NCBI GenBank assembly: GCA_965198675.1
Contig: OZ240666.1
Location: 2,480,001 to 2,544,000, forward strand
Length of the DNA: 64,000 nucleotides
From: Prochloron sp965198675
GTDB lineage: Bacteria; Cyanobacteriota; Cyanobacteriia; Cyanobacteriales; Prochloraceae
Reading direction: 5' to 3'
Shown here: positions 48,309 to 57,518 of the stretch, piece after piece
Numbering within the stretch: position 1 is the first letter of the stretch
How the letters are laid out: every line of letters begins with the position of its first letter
Position numbers and translations under genes: made by a program
Notes under the pieces: generated by a model
The model's database searches: none
What the model saw: the letters and a program-made list of their open reading frames with translations, nothing else
Told to the model about the DNA's origin: nothing

Positions 48309-49540
48309 AAGGATATAGCTACCTTTACTTGCAAATTGGTCAAACCCCTCACTTTCTCCCTGGCTGCTTCATCCAACTTAATCCTCACCTCTATTACTTT
48401 AGCATCGATATTGGCAGCTGGGTCAGTGTTAATGGCTTCCTGACGGCGCACCTGCAAGCCCACTTGCTCTACGGTTCCTTCTAATTCATCTGGTAAGGAA
48501 TCGGCAAATACCCGCGCGGACTGTCCTAAGGTTATTTTACCTGCATCACTTTCATATACTTCCGCCACAGCGTACATTTCCCTAGTTTGTCCCAATTCAG
48601 CAATGCCTTCTGGAGCCATTAATTCCCCGGGGAGAGTGTGAATTTCCAGCACCTGACCATCTATGGGGGAGCGGACATGAGCTAAAGTTAAATTCGCTTT
48701 TGCTCTGGCAACCGCTGCTTCTGCTGCTTCCAGTTCTGCTGCTGCTACCTGCACGTCCACCGGACGCACTTGAGCAATGGCTTCTTGGGTTGCTTTTGCA
48801 GCAGTGGCTTGTTTCTCTACTGTAGCTACAGTACGATTCAGATTAGCCGTTGCTTCTTCAATTTGCTCCCTGCGAGTAGTCAGAATGCGGTTCAGAGTAG
48901 CTTCCCCTTCTTCCAATCTATGAAGAGCGGTTTCTTTTTGCAAACAGATACTATCCCGGGCTGAAGCTGAGACTGCTCCATTCTGATATAGTAATTGGTA
49001 GCGATCGCACTCAATTCGGGCATTGCCCAACTCCGCTTTAATTCTGTCGATAGCAGCTTGTTGCGTCCTTGTCTCTCCTGACCGAGTAGCTTTTAAACTA
49101 GCAATAGTGGCTCTTTGGGTTATAACTTGCCCTTCTAACTCCGCCAAAGTCTGTTGCCAGCGAGCCACCGCCGCTTCAATATCCCCTGGTTTTGCTCCTG
49201 CTTGAACCTGCTCTAGACGGGAGTGGGCTACTTTCACAGCAGCTTTGCTCTCTTGTAAGGCAGCTAGGAGGCGATCGCGATTGTCCAGAATAGCTATTAT
49301 ATCCCCCTGCTGTACCCAATCTCCCTCTTTCACTAACAATTGATCAACTCTGCTTCCCCCTGAAGACGAGGCCGCAGCAAGTTGAATAACCTCCCCTGAA
49401 GGCTCTAAATATCCCAAAGCAGTAACTGTTTTTATTTCTGGTATGGTTACAGGTTCTGTTTCTACGGCATTGGAATTGCAGGCTACCGTCAGGGTTGTCA
49501 CCGCTAGCAGCACCAAGTACTTACGCGCTTTTAATAACAT
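48305..49540 (-). CDS. devB: DevB-type periplasmic adaptor (membrane fusion protein)
   Basis: 411 aa lipoprotein. The signal peptide ends in a lipobox (LTVAC, Cys21). The lipoyl/barrel-sandwich halves are RVDQLLVKEGDWVQQGDIIA and AHVRSPIDGQVLEIHTLPGE. A ~150-residue coiled-coil hairpin lies between them, followed by a beta-barrel region VYESDAGKITLGQSARVF. It links the DevCA pump to an outer-membrane TolC-like channel. First gene of the devBCA operon. The Uma2 gene lies 30 bp upstream on the same strand. Confidence 0.92.
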   Translation of the reverse strand: MLLKARKYLVLLAVTTLTVACNSNAVETEPVTIPEIKTVTALGYLEPSGEVIQLAAASSSGGSRVDQLLVKEGDWVQQGDIIAILDNRDRLLAALQESKAAVKVAHSRLEQVQAGAKPGDIEAAVARWQQTLAELEGQVITQRATIASLKATRSGETRTQQAAIDRIKAELGNARIECDRYQLLYQNGAVSASARDSICLQKETALHRLEEGEATLNRILTTRREQIEEATANLNRTVATVEKQATAAKATQEAIAQVRPVDVQVAAAELEAAEAAVARAKANLTLAHVRSPIDGQVLEIHTLPGELMAPEGIAELGQTREMYAVAEVYESDAGKITLGQSARVFADSLPDELEGTVEQVGLQVRRQEAINTDPAANIDAKVIEVRIKLDEAAREKVRGLTNLQVKVAISL

Positions 49541-49570
49541 TGTTTATGCTAAACTTATTTTGCAAGTAGC

Positions 49571-50350
49571 TTAATTACCCATTATATTGCTCACGGATTC
49601 TAAAGGCAAGTTTAATGCTGCTGCTACTTGTTGGACAGTCAAACCCATTTCCAAGAGACGAGGAACGGCTTCCTGTAGTTCTCTTTCTGTTCGTTGGGCA
49701 CGTTGAGACTCCTGTTCAGCCCGTTGAGACTCTTGTTCAGCCCGTCGAAACTCAATATCAGCCCTTTCCCGTTCCAGTTCCCGCTGTTGTATTATTTCTA
49801 CATAGGTTGCAAAAGGTTCTCCTGAGGGTCGAAATAATTTTAACTTTTGGTTCATCACTTCAAAGCCCACTCCCAGACGAGGACTGATCCAACCTGACAT
49901 ATCCGAGATAGTCTCTAAAGTCTCCCGACACCGCAACCAGCCCCTTAACACTCCCTTTTCTGGGTAGAACAGATAATATTCTTCTACTCCGTAGCGCTGA
50001 TAGAATCCGTGTTTTGTCTCCTCTAGTTCTATGATAGTGTTACTGTGGGAAGCAATCTCAAATACTACCTGGGGGGGAATATTCCCTTCCTCCCACTGCT
50101 TGTAAGAGCGACGGTCTCCCTTTTCTCTACCGAAGACCACCATAGCATCGGGAGCCTGCCTAATTTTAGGTTTTCCTTCTACAGGATACCACAACAAGTC
50201 TCCCGCCACAAATACATCCTGCTCCCCAGCAAAAAGAGCCTCCAGCCCGTTCACAATAGTGGTAATATAGCCAAATTGGATGGTATTATCGGCCATAGGT
50301 TTGCCGTCACTTTCTGGGTAAATAGTTGGTGGAGCCGTTGAAAGAGTCAT
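49571..50350 (-). CDS. Uma2 family (DUF820) putative endonuclease
   Basis: 259 aa. The restriction-like core is seen in VAGDLLWYPVEGKPKIRQAP, DAMVVFGREKGDRRSYKQWE, PPQVVFEIASHSNTIIE and KHGFYQRYGVEEYYLFYP, which give the PD-(D/E)XK residues. A charged coil made of RAEQESQ-type 7-residue repeats (about residues 205-230) follows, then a C-terminal LEMGLTVQQVAAALNLPLES helix-turn-helix-like end. Uma2 genes are amplified in cyanobacteria and their targets are unknown. Convergence with mobile DNA is not evident. Confidence 0.9.
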   Translation of the reverse strand: MTLSTAPPTIYPESDGKPMADNTIQFGYITTIVNGLEALFAGEQDVFVAGDLLWYPVEGKPKIRQAPDAMVVFGREKGDRRSYKQWEEGNIPPQVVFEIASHSNTIIELEETKHGFYQRYGVEEYYLFYPEKGVLRGWLRCRETLETISDMSGWISPRLGVGFEVMNQKLKLFRPSGEPFATYVEIIQQRELERERADIEFRRAEQESQRAEQESQRAQRTERELQEAVPRLLEMGLTVQQVAAALNLPLESVSNIMGN

Positions 50351-50502
50351 AGGAGATACTGGAAGGTATTATATTTAGTATTATATAACAAAAGTTGTCC
50401 CCTGAGGCTCACTCTAAAAACCTCCTCTCTTATCTTCCTCTGCGTCCTCTGCGTCTCTGTGGTTTATAATAATGTGGTCATGGTACGTGATAACTATTAA
50501 AA

Positions 50503-51111
50503 ATGACTGTATTTCGCGTTGGTATTGCTGGACCTGTGGGTTCGGGAAAAACAGCACTCCTGGATGCTCTCTGCAAACATCTCCGACCAGAATATGAGAT
50601 TGCAGTAGTAACCAATGATATTTATACTCAGGAAGATGCTCAATTTTTAGTTCGTTCCCAAGCATTAGCACCGGAACGGATTCTCGGGGTAGAAACTGGA
50701 GGTTGTCCCCATACTGCTATTCGAGAAGATGCTTCCATGAATTTGGTGGCAGTAGAAAAGCTGGAAGAATTGTTTCCTAGTCTAGATCTCCTCTTCCTGG
50801 AAAGTGGTGGTGATAACCTAGCAGCTACTTTCAGTCCGGAATTAGTGGATTTGACTATTTACGTTATTGACGTTGCTGCTGGAGATAAAATTCCTCGCAA
50901 AGGGGGACCGGGAATTACTAAATCCGACCTTTTGGTAATTAATAAAATTGACCTCGCACCTCTAGTAGGGGCTGATTTGGGTATCATGGAAAGGGATGCA
51001 AAAAAAATGCGCGACCATAAACCTTTTGTCTTTACTAACTTAAAAACAAAGGCAGGATTGATTGAAGTAATCGATTTCATTCGGGAACAAATCCCTGACT
51101 CCGCGCTATAA
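50503..51111 (+). CDS. ureG: Urease accessory GTPase UreG
   Basis: 202 aa SIMIBI-class GTPase that delivers nickel to urease. P-loop GPVGSGKT near residue 10, VTNDIYTQEDA, VETGGCPHTAIREDASMN (the metal-binding Cys-Pro-His), FLESGGDNLAATFSPEL and NKIDL are all intact, and the length is standard. No other urease gene is in the window, which is usual for cyanobacteria, where ure genes are scattered. Its position before the urea transporter cluster fits a common nitrogen-scavenging role. It follows a TGCGTCCTCTGCGTCTCTG repeat and the MITE-end string GTCATGGTACGTGATAAC. Confidence 0.96.
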   Translation: MTVFRVGIAGPVGSGKTALLDALCKHLRPEYEIAVVTNDIYTQEDAQFLVRSQALAPERILGVETGGCPHTAIREDASMNLVAVEKLEELFPSLDLLFLESGGDNLAATFSPELVDLTIYVIDVAAGDKIPRKGGPGITKSDLLVINKIDLAPLVGADLGIMERDAKKMRDHKPFVFTNLKTKAGLIEVIDFIREQIPDSAL

Positions 51112-51139
51112 TCCCTTGGCGTCTTGGCGTCTTTGCGCG

Positions 51140-51169
51140 AAAAAAAAGGTGGGCAAATCTGACCCACCT
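51140..51169 (-). terminator. Rho-independent terminator of the porin gene
   Basis: On the minus strand AGGTGGG (51163-51169) pairs with CCCACCT (51148-51154) around an 8-nt loop and is followed by eight T residues (51147-51140). It lies 27 bp past the porin stop. Next to it is a GGCGTCTTTGCGCG repeat belonging to the ureG side. Confidence 0.88.
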
Positions 51170-51196
51170 AGATAATTTATTTAGGTTTTATTACCT

Positions 51197-52822
51197 TTAG
51201 AAGCTAAAGGTAGTTCTGATGGTGCCGATGACAACACTGTCATTGCTGCTTTCGCCAACGCCAAATGGAGCAGCGATCCAGACAATACCAGGAGTTACAG
51301 AGATATGGTCGTTGACAGCATAGCGGTAGAAGCCTTCTATGTGAATAGCGGTGCTGTCTGCTGCTCCTGAGACGCAGCCAGTACCTTCACAATCGCCAAC
51401 ATAAGGCTCTGCACCTACTATTATACCCGCCAGGTTCCCTTCTTTACCTAAGTCAGGGAATGCAAGTCCTAAGCCATAGTACCAAATTTCAGCACTGCCA
51501 TTTCCCCCTGAGGTTTGCTGGGCGTCAGTGTAGCCAAAGAAACCATTGACCGCAAGTTTGTCGGAGAATTTGTAGGCTATCTCAGCTCCGTAGGAATTGG
51601 TGATTGCACTTCCACTTCCGTCTTCAAAGGGCCGCCGGGCGTTGTCAGTACCTACCCCTAAATCGAAGATGCTGTCTGAATCAGTGTTGAAGTAAGCATT
51701 GACGTAGGTAGCAGCTATCTGGAATTTGTCATTAGGAGTCCAAGTTATTTGTCCTAAGGCAGAGTATTTCCCGTTGAACAGACCTTGTCCTGGCTCAGGA
51801 TTAAATGAATTGCCCCCAAAGTAACCCCCAGTGAGGGTAACTTCATCGGAAATCTCATAGTTGGCTGCGATACCACCTCCTGAAGCTAAACCTATCTTGT
51901 AAATGGGGCTGGATTCGCCGAAGCTAGTGATGGCGTTGTTAGCTCCCGTGAAGCCGTCTAAATAAGGACTCACTGTGGGGGCGATATCCTGCCACAGGGG
52001 ATAGGCAGCGGGAAGGTATACTAGGAGTTTATCCCCAATAGGGAAGTAATATGCTAACCAATCTATCTCAATGTTGTTGAGATTGCCAAAGTCATGAACA
52101 AAAACACCTTGATCCGTAGTACTAAAGCCATCGAAATTCCCTGCACCGAGACGAGTGTAGAGGGCATCTTTCCCGGTAAAGCTGGAGACGAAATTTAAAC
52201 GCACCCGGTCTTGAAAGACAGTAGTATCATCACCTTGAGTACTTTCACCGAAAGCATCAGAGATAGCAAATACTACTTCCCCTTCCAGTTTGGTAGTAGT
52301 GGAGAACTGGTGGTCTTCCAGGAAATCTACTCGCCCTTCGATGTCATCTACCCGGGCGCTGAGAATGGCTAATTCTGCTTCAAACTCGTTCACCAACCGC
52401 CAGATCTGGCGCTCATCCCCGAGGGAGATACCCCTTTCGTCACCGGGAGAGCTGGGGGTAATAAATCCCTCAATCCTCTGCAGGCACTCGTTCAAGGTAG
52501 CGGCAAATTCGTAGCGGGTTACTCCTTGATTGCCCCGGAAGGTTCTGTCTGGGAAGCCTCGCATACAACCGTATTTATCGATGAGGCTCTTTAATGCTTG
52601 GTATGCCCAGTGTCCTCGGTCAACGTCCCGCAACTGATCCACGCTATTTACTTGTCCCAGGGAACGAGAGTTGCCTTCCCGGCTGTATTGCTCTAGTTGT
52701 TCCAGCAGGGTCCTTTGTGCTGGTTCGGTTTGGGTTTGAACCTCTTGGGCCATGGTGACCGTGGCGGATGCCATCAAGGCCATGGGACTCGTCAATAATA
52801 TAGACCAGAGTATTTTGCTCAT
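51197..52822 (-). CDS. SomA/SomB-type outer-membrane porin (SLH + OprB)
   Basis: 541 aa from the ATG at 52822, which has GAGGAG 6 bases upstream; a GTG four codons earlier is less likely. A signal peptide (about 30 residues ending near TVTMAQ) comes first. The SLH domain (VDQLRDVDRGHWAYQALKSL, GFPDRTFRGNQGVTRYEFAA) anchors to the peptidoglycan-linked polysaccharide. A short coiled coil (ELAILSARVDDIEGRVDFLE) follows, then an OprB-like beta barrel ending in TIRTTFSF. Porins of this type are the major cyanobacterial outer-membrane channels, some annotated as iron-uptake porins. It is divergent from urtA and shares a 183-bp intergenic region with the NtcA-type promoter. Confidence 0.93.
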   Translation of the reverse strand: MSKILWSILLTSPMALMASATVTMAQEVQTQTEPAQRTLLEQLEQYSREGNSRSLGQVNSVDQLRDVDRGHWAYQALKSLIDKYGCMRGFPDRTFRGNQGVTRYEFAATLNECLQRIEGFITPSSPGDERGISLGDERQIWRLVNEFEAELAILSARVDDIEGRVDFLEDHQFSTTTKLEGEVVFAISDAFGESTQGDDTTVFQDRVRLNFVSSFTGKDALYTRLGAGNFDGFSTTDQGVFVHDFGNLNNIEIDWLAYYFPIGDKLLVYLPAAYPLWQDIAPTVSPYLDGFTGANNAITSFGESSPIYKIGLASGGGIAANYEISDEVTLTGGYFGGNSFNPEPGQGLFNGKYSALGQITWTPNDKFQIAATYVNAYFNTDSDSIFDLGVGTDNARRPFEDGSGSAITNSYGAEIAYKFSDKLAVNGFFGYTDAQQTSGGNGSAEIWYYGLGLAFPDLGKEGNLAGIIVGAEPYVGDCEGTGCVSGAADSTAIHIEGFYRYAVNDHISVTPGIVWIAAPFGVGESSNDSVVIGTIRTTFSF

Positions 52823-52909
52823 AGTTCTCCTCACTCACACAATGTTTTCCATCTACTTCTATTACAACACTATATGATCCCAAATGTCAAGAGGAAATTG
52901 TTGATTTTT

Positions 52910-52959
52910 GTAAAATGTATCAAAAATTACATTTTACCTGACCCCTAGCCATGTAGGAT
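52910..52959 (+). promoter_or_regulatory. NtcA-type promoter of urtABCDE
   Basis: A GTA-N8-TAC site at 52917-52930 matches the NtcA consensus and lies inside a larger perfect inverted repeat, GTAAAATGTA-N8-TACATTTTAC (52910-52937). TAGGAT (52954-52959) starts 23 bp after the site and fits the TAN3T -10 box. This is the layout of a class II NtcA-activated promoter. It should switch urea uptake on when nitrogen is limiting. Confidence 0.85.
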
Positions 52960-53005
52960 ACAAACCTAGACAGGGCAATAAAGTCTACTCACAATTTAGT
53001 ATATC

Positions 53006-54277
53006 ATGGCACAAGGATTAGGACGAAGGAAATTTTTAATCTACGGTTCGGCAGGTTTGGGCACCAGTCTGTTGCTGAAAGCCTGCGGTAGTAGCCCTAC
53101 TTCTAGTGGGGGCGGGGATACCATTAAGGTGGGGATTCTCCACTCTCGCAGCGGTACCATGGCCATTAGCGAAACTACGGTGGTGGATGCTGAATTACTG
53201 GCCATTCAAGAAATTAACGCCGCTGGAGGAGTACTGGGTAAGCCAATTGAGCCGGTTCAGGAGGACGGTGCTTCCGATTGGCCCACTTTTGCCGAAAAAG
53301 CAGAAAAGCTCATTGAGAAGGACCAAGTAGTGACTATCTTTGGTTGCTGGACTTCCGCCAGTCGCAAAGCAGTGAAGGATGTTTTTGAATCGAAGAACCA
53401 TATGCTGTGGTATCCGGTTCAGTATGAAGGACAGGAATGCTCTAAAAATATCTTTTACACTGGTGCGACCCCCAACCAACAAATTGAACCTGCCGTGGAT
53501 TGGTTGCTGGCAAACAAAGGGAAGGAGTTTTTCTTGGTGGGTTCAGACTATGTTTTCCCCCGCACTGCCAATACCATTATCAAGGAGCAGTTGAAGGCAA
53601 AAGGCGGTACTAAGGTTGGAGAGGACTACCTGCCTTTGGGGAATATAGAAGTTACAGGGATTATCAGCAAAATTAAGGAAGCACTCCCCAATGGGGGGGT
53701 GATTTTTAATAGTCTCAATGGGGATAGCAATGCAGCTTTCTTCAAACAGCTCAAGAGTGGAGGACTGGGACCAGATAAATATCCTACTATGTCTGTGAGT
53801 ATTGCTGAAGAAGAAGTGCGACAGATCGGGAAGGACTTTCTCCTGGGTCATTATGCAGCCTGGAACTACTTCCAAACTGTGGATACCCCCCAAAATAAGG
53901 AATGGGTGAAAAGGTTCAAGGCTGAGTACGGGGAGCAGCGGGTGACTAATGACCCCATGGAAGCTGCTTATATTATGGTCTATCTCTGGAAACAGGCAGT
54001 AGAAAAGGCAGGGACTGCTGAGGATTTGGAAAAAGTGCGCATGGCTGCCATTGGGCAAAGCTTTGATGCACCAGAAGGAAAGGTGACCATGAAAGCTAAC
54101 CATCATATTACGAAAACCGTGCGCATTGGTAAGGTAGGAGAGGATGGTCTCTTTGATATTGTCTGGTCTACTGACGGTCCGTTAGAACCGGAACCCTGGA
54201 ACCAATATGTTCCCACAACTAAAGGCTATGGTTGTGATTGGACCGATCCGAGTAAGGGGGGGAAGTATAAGATTTGA
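53006..54277 (+). CDS. urtA: UrtA, urea ABC transporter substrate-binding protein
   Basis: 423 aa periplasmic lipoprotein that binds urea. The N-terminus has a twin-arginine-like GRRKFL and a lipobox (LLKAC). The binding domain is the amide/urea type I fold: VGILHSRSGTMAISETTVVD, VQEDGASDWPTFAEKAEKLI, FGCWTSASRKAVKDVFE, VFPRTANTII and VSIAEEEVR. It is the first gene of urtABCDE, 47 bp after the -10 of an NtcA-type promoter. Only 80 bp to urtB, and that gap holds dispersed repeats. Confidence 0.96.
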   Translation: MAQGLGRRKFLIYGSAGLGTSLLLKACGSSPTSSGGGDTIKVGILHSRSGTMAISETTVVDAELLAIQEINAAGGVLGKPIEPVQEDGASDWPTFAEKAEKLIEKDQVVTIFGCWTSASRKAVKDVFESKNHMLWYPVQYEGQECSKNIFYTGATPNQQIEPAVDWLLANKGKEFFLVGSDYVFPRTANTIIKEQLKAKGGTKVGEDYLPLGNIEVTGIISKIKEALPNGGVIFNSLNGDSNAAFFKQLKSGGLGPDKYPTMSVSIAEEEVRQIGKDFLLGHYAAWNYFQTVDTPQNKEWVKRFKAEYGEQRVTNDPMEAAYIMVYLWKQAVEKAGTAEDLEKVRMAAIGQSFDAPEGKVTMKANHHITKTVRIGKVGEDGLFDIVWSTDGPLEPEPWNQYVPTTKGYGCDWTDPSKGGKYKI

Positions 54278-54357
54278 GGGGGTTGGTTTCACGCAGAGGC
54301 GCAGAGGCACTGAGGTGTAGAGTGGGCATTGCCCACCAAGAAAAATAAGGATTAAAA

Positions 54358-55515
54358 ATGCTAGAATTACTCATCGCCATATTTAATGGCATTAGTATTG
54401 GTTCCGTGCTGCTGATGGCAGCTTTGGGATTGGCTATTGTCTTCGGACTCATGGGAGTAATTAATTTGGCCCACGGGGAATTAATGATGTTGGGGGCTTA
54501 TACTACTTTTGTGGTGCAAAATGTCTTGAAAGGCTGGGGTGATTCTTGGTTTGAGGTTTATATTTTCTTGGCTCTACCAGCAGCTTTTCTGGTAGCAGCC
54601 TTAGCTGGTTTAATCTTAGAAAAGGGGGTAATTCGCTATCTTTACGGACGACCCTTGGAAACCCTGTTAGCTACTTGGGGGGTTAGTTTAATCTTACGCC
54701 AATTTGTCCGCAGTGTCAATGGGGCCATGGCTATGGGCATAGGGGTGTTTTGTTTCCTCTTTTTTGGGGGGCTTTTTTTGCTGCGTCGAAGGAGGAATTG
54801 GGAGAGGATAAAAAAGTGGGCGCTCCCTACTATTGGCTCCCTTTCTTTAGCTCTTGCTATTTTTCAGAGCCTGATCGTGATAAACTTAGGCAATAAAGCC
54901 TTGACAAAACCCTGGTTTAGTGCTAGAAATGTGGACGTGACCGCACCAGTTTGGTTGCAGGGGGGACTGCCCCTAGGAGACTTTCAAATTCCCTCAGCTC
55001 GCATTTTTATTATTATTTTAACCCTCCTTTGTTTAATAGGTACCTACTGGTTTTTACACCGTTCTCAGTGGGGATTGAGAATTCGCGCGGTTACCCAAAA
55101 TAGGACCATGAGTGCTTGTTTGGGGGTGAGAACAAGTCAGGTGGATGGACTCACTTTTGCCCTGGGTTCCGGTTTGGCAGGTATTGCCGGTTGTGCTATC
55201 ACTCTGTTAGGTTCCGTAGGACCAAATACAGGTCAAAATTATATCGTGGATACCTTTATCGTTGTGGTAGTAGGTGGTGTGGGGAATCTCTTAGGTACCA
55301 TTGTAGCAGCAATGGGTATCGGCACCCTGGATTATTTAATTGGTTCTAAAACTTTAGTCCCCATGTTAGCAGGGATTCAGCCTTGGGAGAGTTTTTTGGA
55401 TTTCTTCGGTACCACTTCTATGAGTAAAGTGATTGTGTTTGCTCTCATTATTGCTTTCTTGCAAATCAAACCAGCAGGAATGTTTCCCCAAAAAGGACGT
55501 ACTTCGGAATTATGA
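54358..55515 (+). CDS. urtB: UrtB, urea ABC transporter permease
   Basis: 385 aa LivH-type membrane protein. Opening helices contain NGISIGSVLLMAALGLAIVF and GVINLAHGELMMLGAYTTF, which is the family signature. Further strings are LLATWGVSLILRQFVRSVNG and GCAITLLGSVGPNTGQNYIV, with GGVGNLLGTIVAAMGIG near the end. A long variable loop with one extra hydrophobic stretch (about residues 125-175) is common in cyanobacterial UrtB. Second gene of the urt operon. Confidence 0.95.
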   Translation: MLELLIAIFNGISIGSVLLMAALGLAIVFGLMGVINLAHGELMMLGAYTTFVVQNVLKGWGDSWFEVYIFLALPAAFLVAALAGLILEKGVIRYLYGRPLETLLATWGVSLILRQFVRSVNGAMAMGIGVFCFLFFGGLFLLRRRRNWERIKKWALPTIGSLSLALAIFQSLIVINLGNKALTKPWFSARNVDVTAPVWLQGGLPLGDFQIPSARIFIIILTLLCLIGTYWFLHRSQWGLRIRAVTQNRTMSACLGVRTSQVDGLTFALGSGLAGIAGCAITLLGSVGPNTGQNYIVDTFIVVVVGGVGNLLGTIVAAMGIGTLDYLIGSKTLVPMLAGIQPWESFLDFFGTTSMSKVIVFALIIAFLQIKPAGMFPQKGRTSEL

Positions 55516-55545
55516 ACCGCAGATAAACGCAGATGGATAGGGATT

Positions 55546-56589
55546 ATGATGAATAATAAAAAGGGGTTGAGGAAAAAAAAGCTCTTGATAGAAGGGGTGG
55601 CTGTAGTGGCGATCGCCCTCATTTTAGCCTTTGTCATACCAGCAGTGCTACCGGCATTTCGCCTCAAATTATTGGGGAGATTTTTAGCTTTGGCTATAGT
55701 CAGTTTGGGGATTGACCTCATTTGGGGCTATACGGGATTGCTAAGCTTGGGACACGGGATATTTTTGGCCCTGGGGGGCTATGGTTTGGCTATGCACCTG
55801 AAGTTACAATTGCCCTCAGGAGAATTACCAGAATTCTTTACTCTCTATGGAGTGGATACATTACCTTGGTTTTGGCAGCCTTTTTATTCTTTTCCCTTCA
55901 CTCTCATGGCAATTATTCTCATTCCCAGTCTGGTAGCAGCCTTGCTGGGTTATTTAGTGTTTCGGAACCGCATTAAAGGGGTCTATTTTTCCATTCTCAC
56001 TCAAGCAGCATTGCTGGTTTTATTCAATTTCTTTAATGGTCAGCAAAAGTTGATTAATGGCACTAATGGACTGAAAACCAGTACAGAACATATCTTTGGG
56101 GTGATGGCGGGTTCTGACTCTGCTCAGTGGGCTTTCTATGAAATTACCATTATCTGTTTAATCTTAGTCTATATCCTCTGTCGCTGGCTCACTAGTGGAC
56201 GTTTCGGACGCTTATTAGTAGCAATTCGGGATGATGAAATGCGACTGCGTTTTTCCGGTTATAATCCTACTGGCTATAAAGTGTTGGTATTTGCCGTTTC
56301 TGGAGCCATCGCTGGAGTAGCAGGGGCACTTTATACAGTGCAAACGGGTATTATTACCCCCAAATTCATGGAAGTAGCCTTTTCCATTGAAATGGTAATT
56401 TGGGTAGCAGTGGGGGGTAGGGGCACTTTAGTGGGAGCCATTGTGGGTACCTTGTTGGTGCGCTACGCGAGAACCATTTTGAGCGAAGAATTTCCCGAAG
56501 TGTGGCTCTTTTTTCAGGGAGGATTATTTTTATTGGTAGTGACGGTGCTGCCCGATGGTATTGTGGGGTGGATCAGAGATAAGAGGTGA
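55546..56589 (+). CDS. urtC: UrtC, urea ABC transporter permease
   Basis: 347 aa LivM-type permease. LIWGYTGLLSLGHGIFLALG is the signature. FRNRIKGVYFSILTQAALLV, LLVAIRDDEMRLRFSGYNPT, GAIAGVAGALYTVQTGIITP and VAVGGRGTLVGAIVGTLLV follow. The start at 55546 (ATG ATG AAT) is preceded by a 30-bp gap made almost entirely of an ACCGCAGATAAACGCAGATG repeat, with TAGGGA about 8 bases before the ATG as ribosome site. Confidence 0.95.
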   Translation: MMNNKKGLRKKKLLIEGVAVVAIALILAFVIPAVLPAFRLKLLGRFLALAIVSLGIDLIWGYTGLLSLGHGIFLALGGYGLAMHLKLQLPSGELPEFFTLYGVDTLPWFWQPFYSFPFTLMAIILIPSLVAALLGYLVFRNRIKGVYFSILTQAALLVLFNFFNGQQKLINGTNGLKTSTEHIFGVMAGSDSAQWAFYEITIICLILVYILCRWLTSGRFGRLLVAIRDDEMRLRFSGYNPTGYKVLVFAVSGAIAGVAGALYTVQTGIITPKFMEVAFSIEMVIWVAVGGRGTLVGAIVGTLLVRYARTILSEEFPEVWLFFQGGLFLLVVTVLPDGIVGWIRDKR

Positions 56590-56653
56590 GGGAAGAAGAG
56601 AGTAATTACCTATCCAGGTTTGGAAGAAATGGTTGAACCGCAGATGAACGCGG

Positions 56654-57430
56654 ATGAATATGGACAAAATATTAGTAACGGATAATTTAACAGTTAGTTT
56701 TGACGGGTTTAGAGCACTCAATCAGCTCAACTTTACCATGAATACTGGGGAATTAAGGGTGGTTATTGGTCCTAACGGAGCGGGGAAGACTACCTTTCTG
56801 GATGTGATTACGGGGAAGGTACAGCCCACCACAGGAAAAGTGTTGTTTCAAGGGCGAAACTTGCGAGGGATACCAGAACAGGAAATTGCCCGACTGGGAA
56901 TCGGGCGGAAGTTTCAAACACCGAGAGTTTATTTGGGTTTAACTGTGAGAGAAAACTTAGATTTGGCTTGTAATCGGTTCAAGAATGTGTTTAGTACCCT
57001 CTTCCGAACCCCTTCCTTTACCGATAGAAGGATGGTGATGGGACTGTTAGAGACCGTGGGTTTGGGAGGGAAAAGGGATTTAAAAGCAGCATTACTCTCC
57101 CATGGAGAAAAGCAGCGGTTGGAAATCGGGATGTTGGTAGCCCAGTCTCCCGACTTATTGTTGGTAGACGAACCAGTAGCGGGATTGACGGATGAAGAGA
57201 CGGAAAATGTGGGCGCCCTATTATTAGCTTTGGCTGAGAGTCATTCCATTTTAGTTATCGAACATGATATGGAGTTTGTGCGGCAAATTGCCAGGAAAGT
57301 GACTGTATTACATCAAGGTACGGTATTGTGCGAAGGAACCATGGATGAAATACAAAAAGACCGCCGAGTGATTGAAGTCTATTTGGGAGAATCGGAAGCT
57401 ACTTTAGCCACTGAAAATAACCAGTTCTAA
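56654..57430 (+). CDS. urtD: UrtD, urea ABC transporter ATP-binding protein
   Basis: 258 aa, LivG-type ATPase. Walker A GPNGAGKTT, Q-loop GRKFQTPRVYLGLTVREN, signature LSHGEKQRLEIGMLV, Walker B LLLVDEPVAGLTDEE, H-loop VIEHDMEFV. The ATG lies inside an ACCGCAGATGAACGCGGATG repeat, which leaves no clear ribosome site; the ATG two codons later is an alternative. It pairs with UrtE on the UrtB/UrtC channel. Confidence 0.95.
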   Translation: MNMDKILVTDNLTVSFDGFRALNQLNFTMNTGELRVVIGPNGAGKTTFLDVITGKVQPTTGKVLFQGRNLRGIPEQEIARLGIGRKFQTPRVYLGLTVRENLDLACNRFKNVFSTLFRTPSFTDRRMVMGLLETVGLGGKRDLKAALLSHGEKQRLEIGMLVAQSPDLLLVDEPVAGLTDEETENVGALLLALAESHSILVIEHDMEFVRQIARKVTVLHQGTVLCEGTMDEIQKDRRVIEVYLGESEATLATENNQF

Positions 57431-57518
57431 CTCTCTTCTCTCTCTTCTCTTTCTCTGCGTCCTCTGCGTCTCTGCGGTTTCATTCTATCTTAACATCTGA
57501 ATTACAATAAAAAGAATA

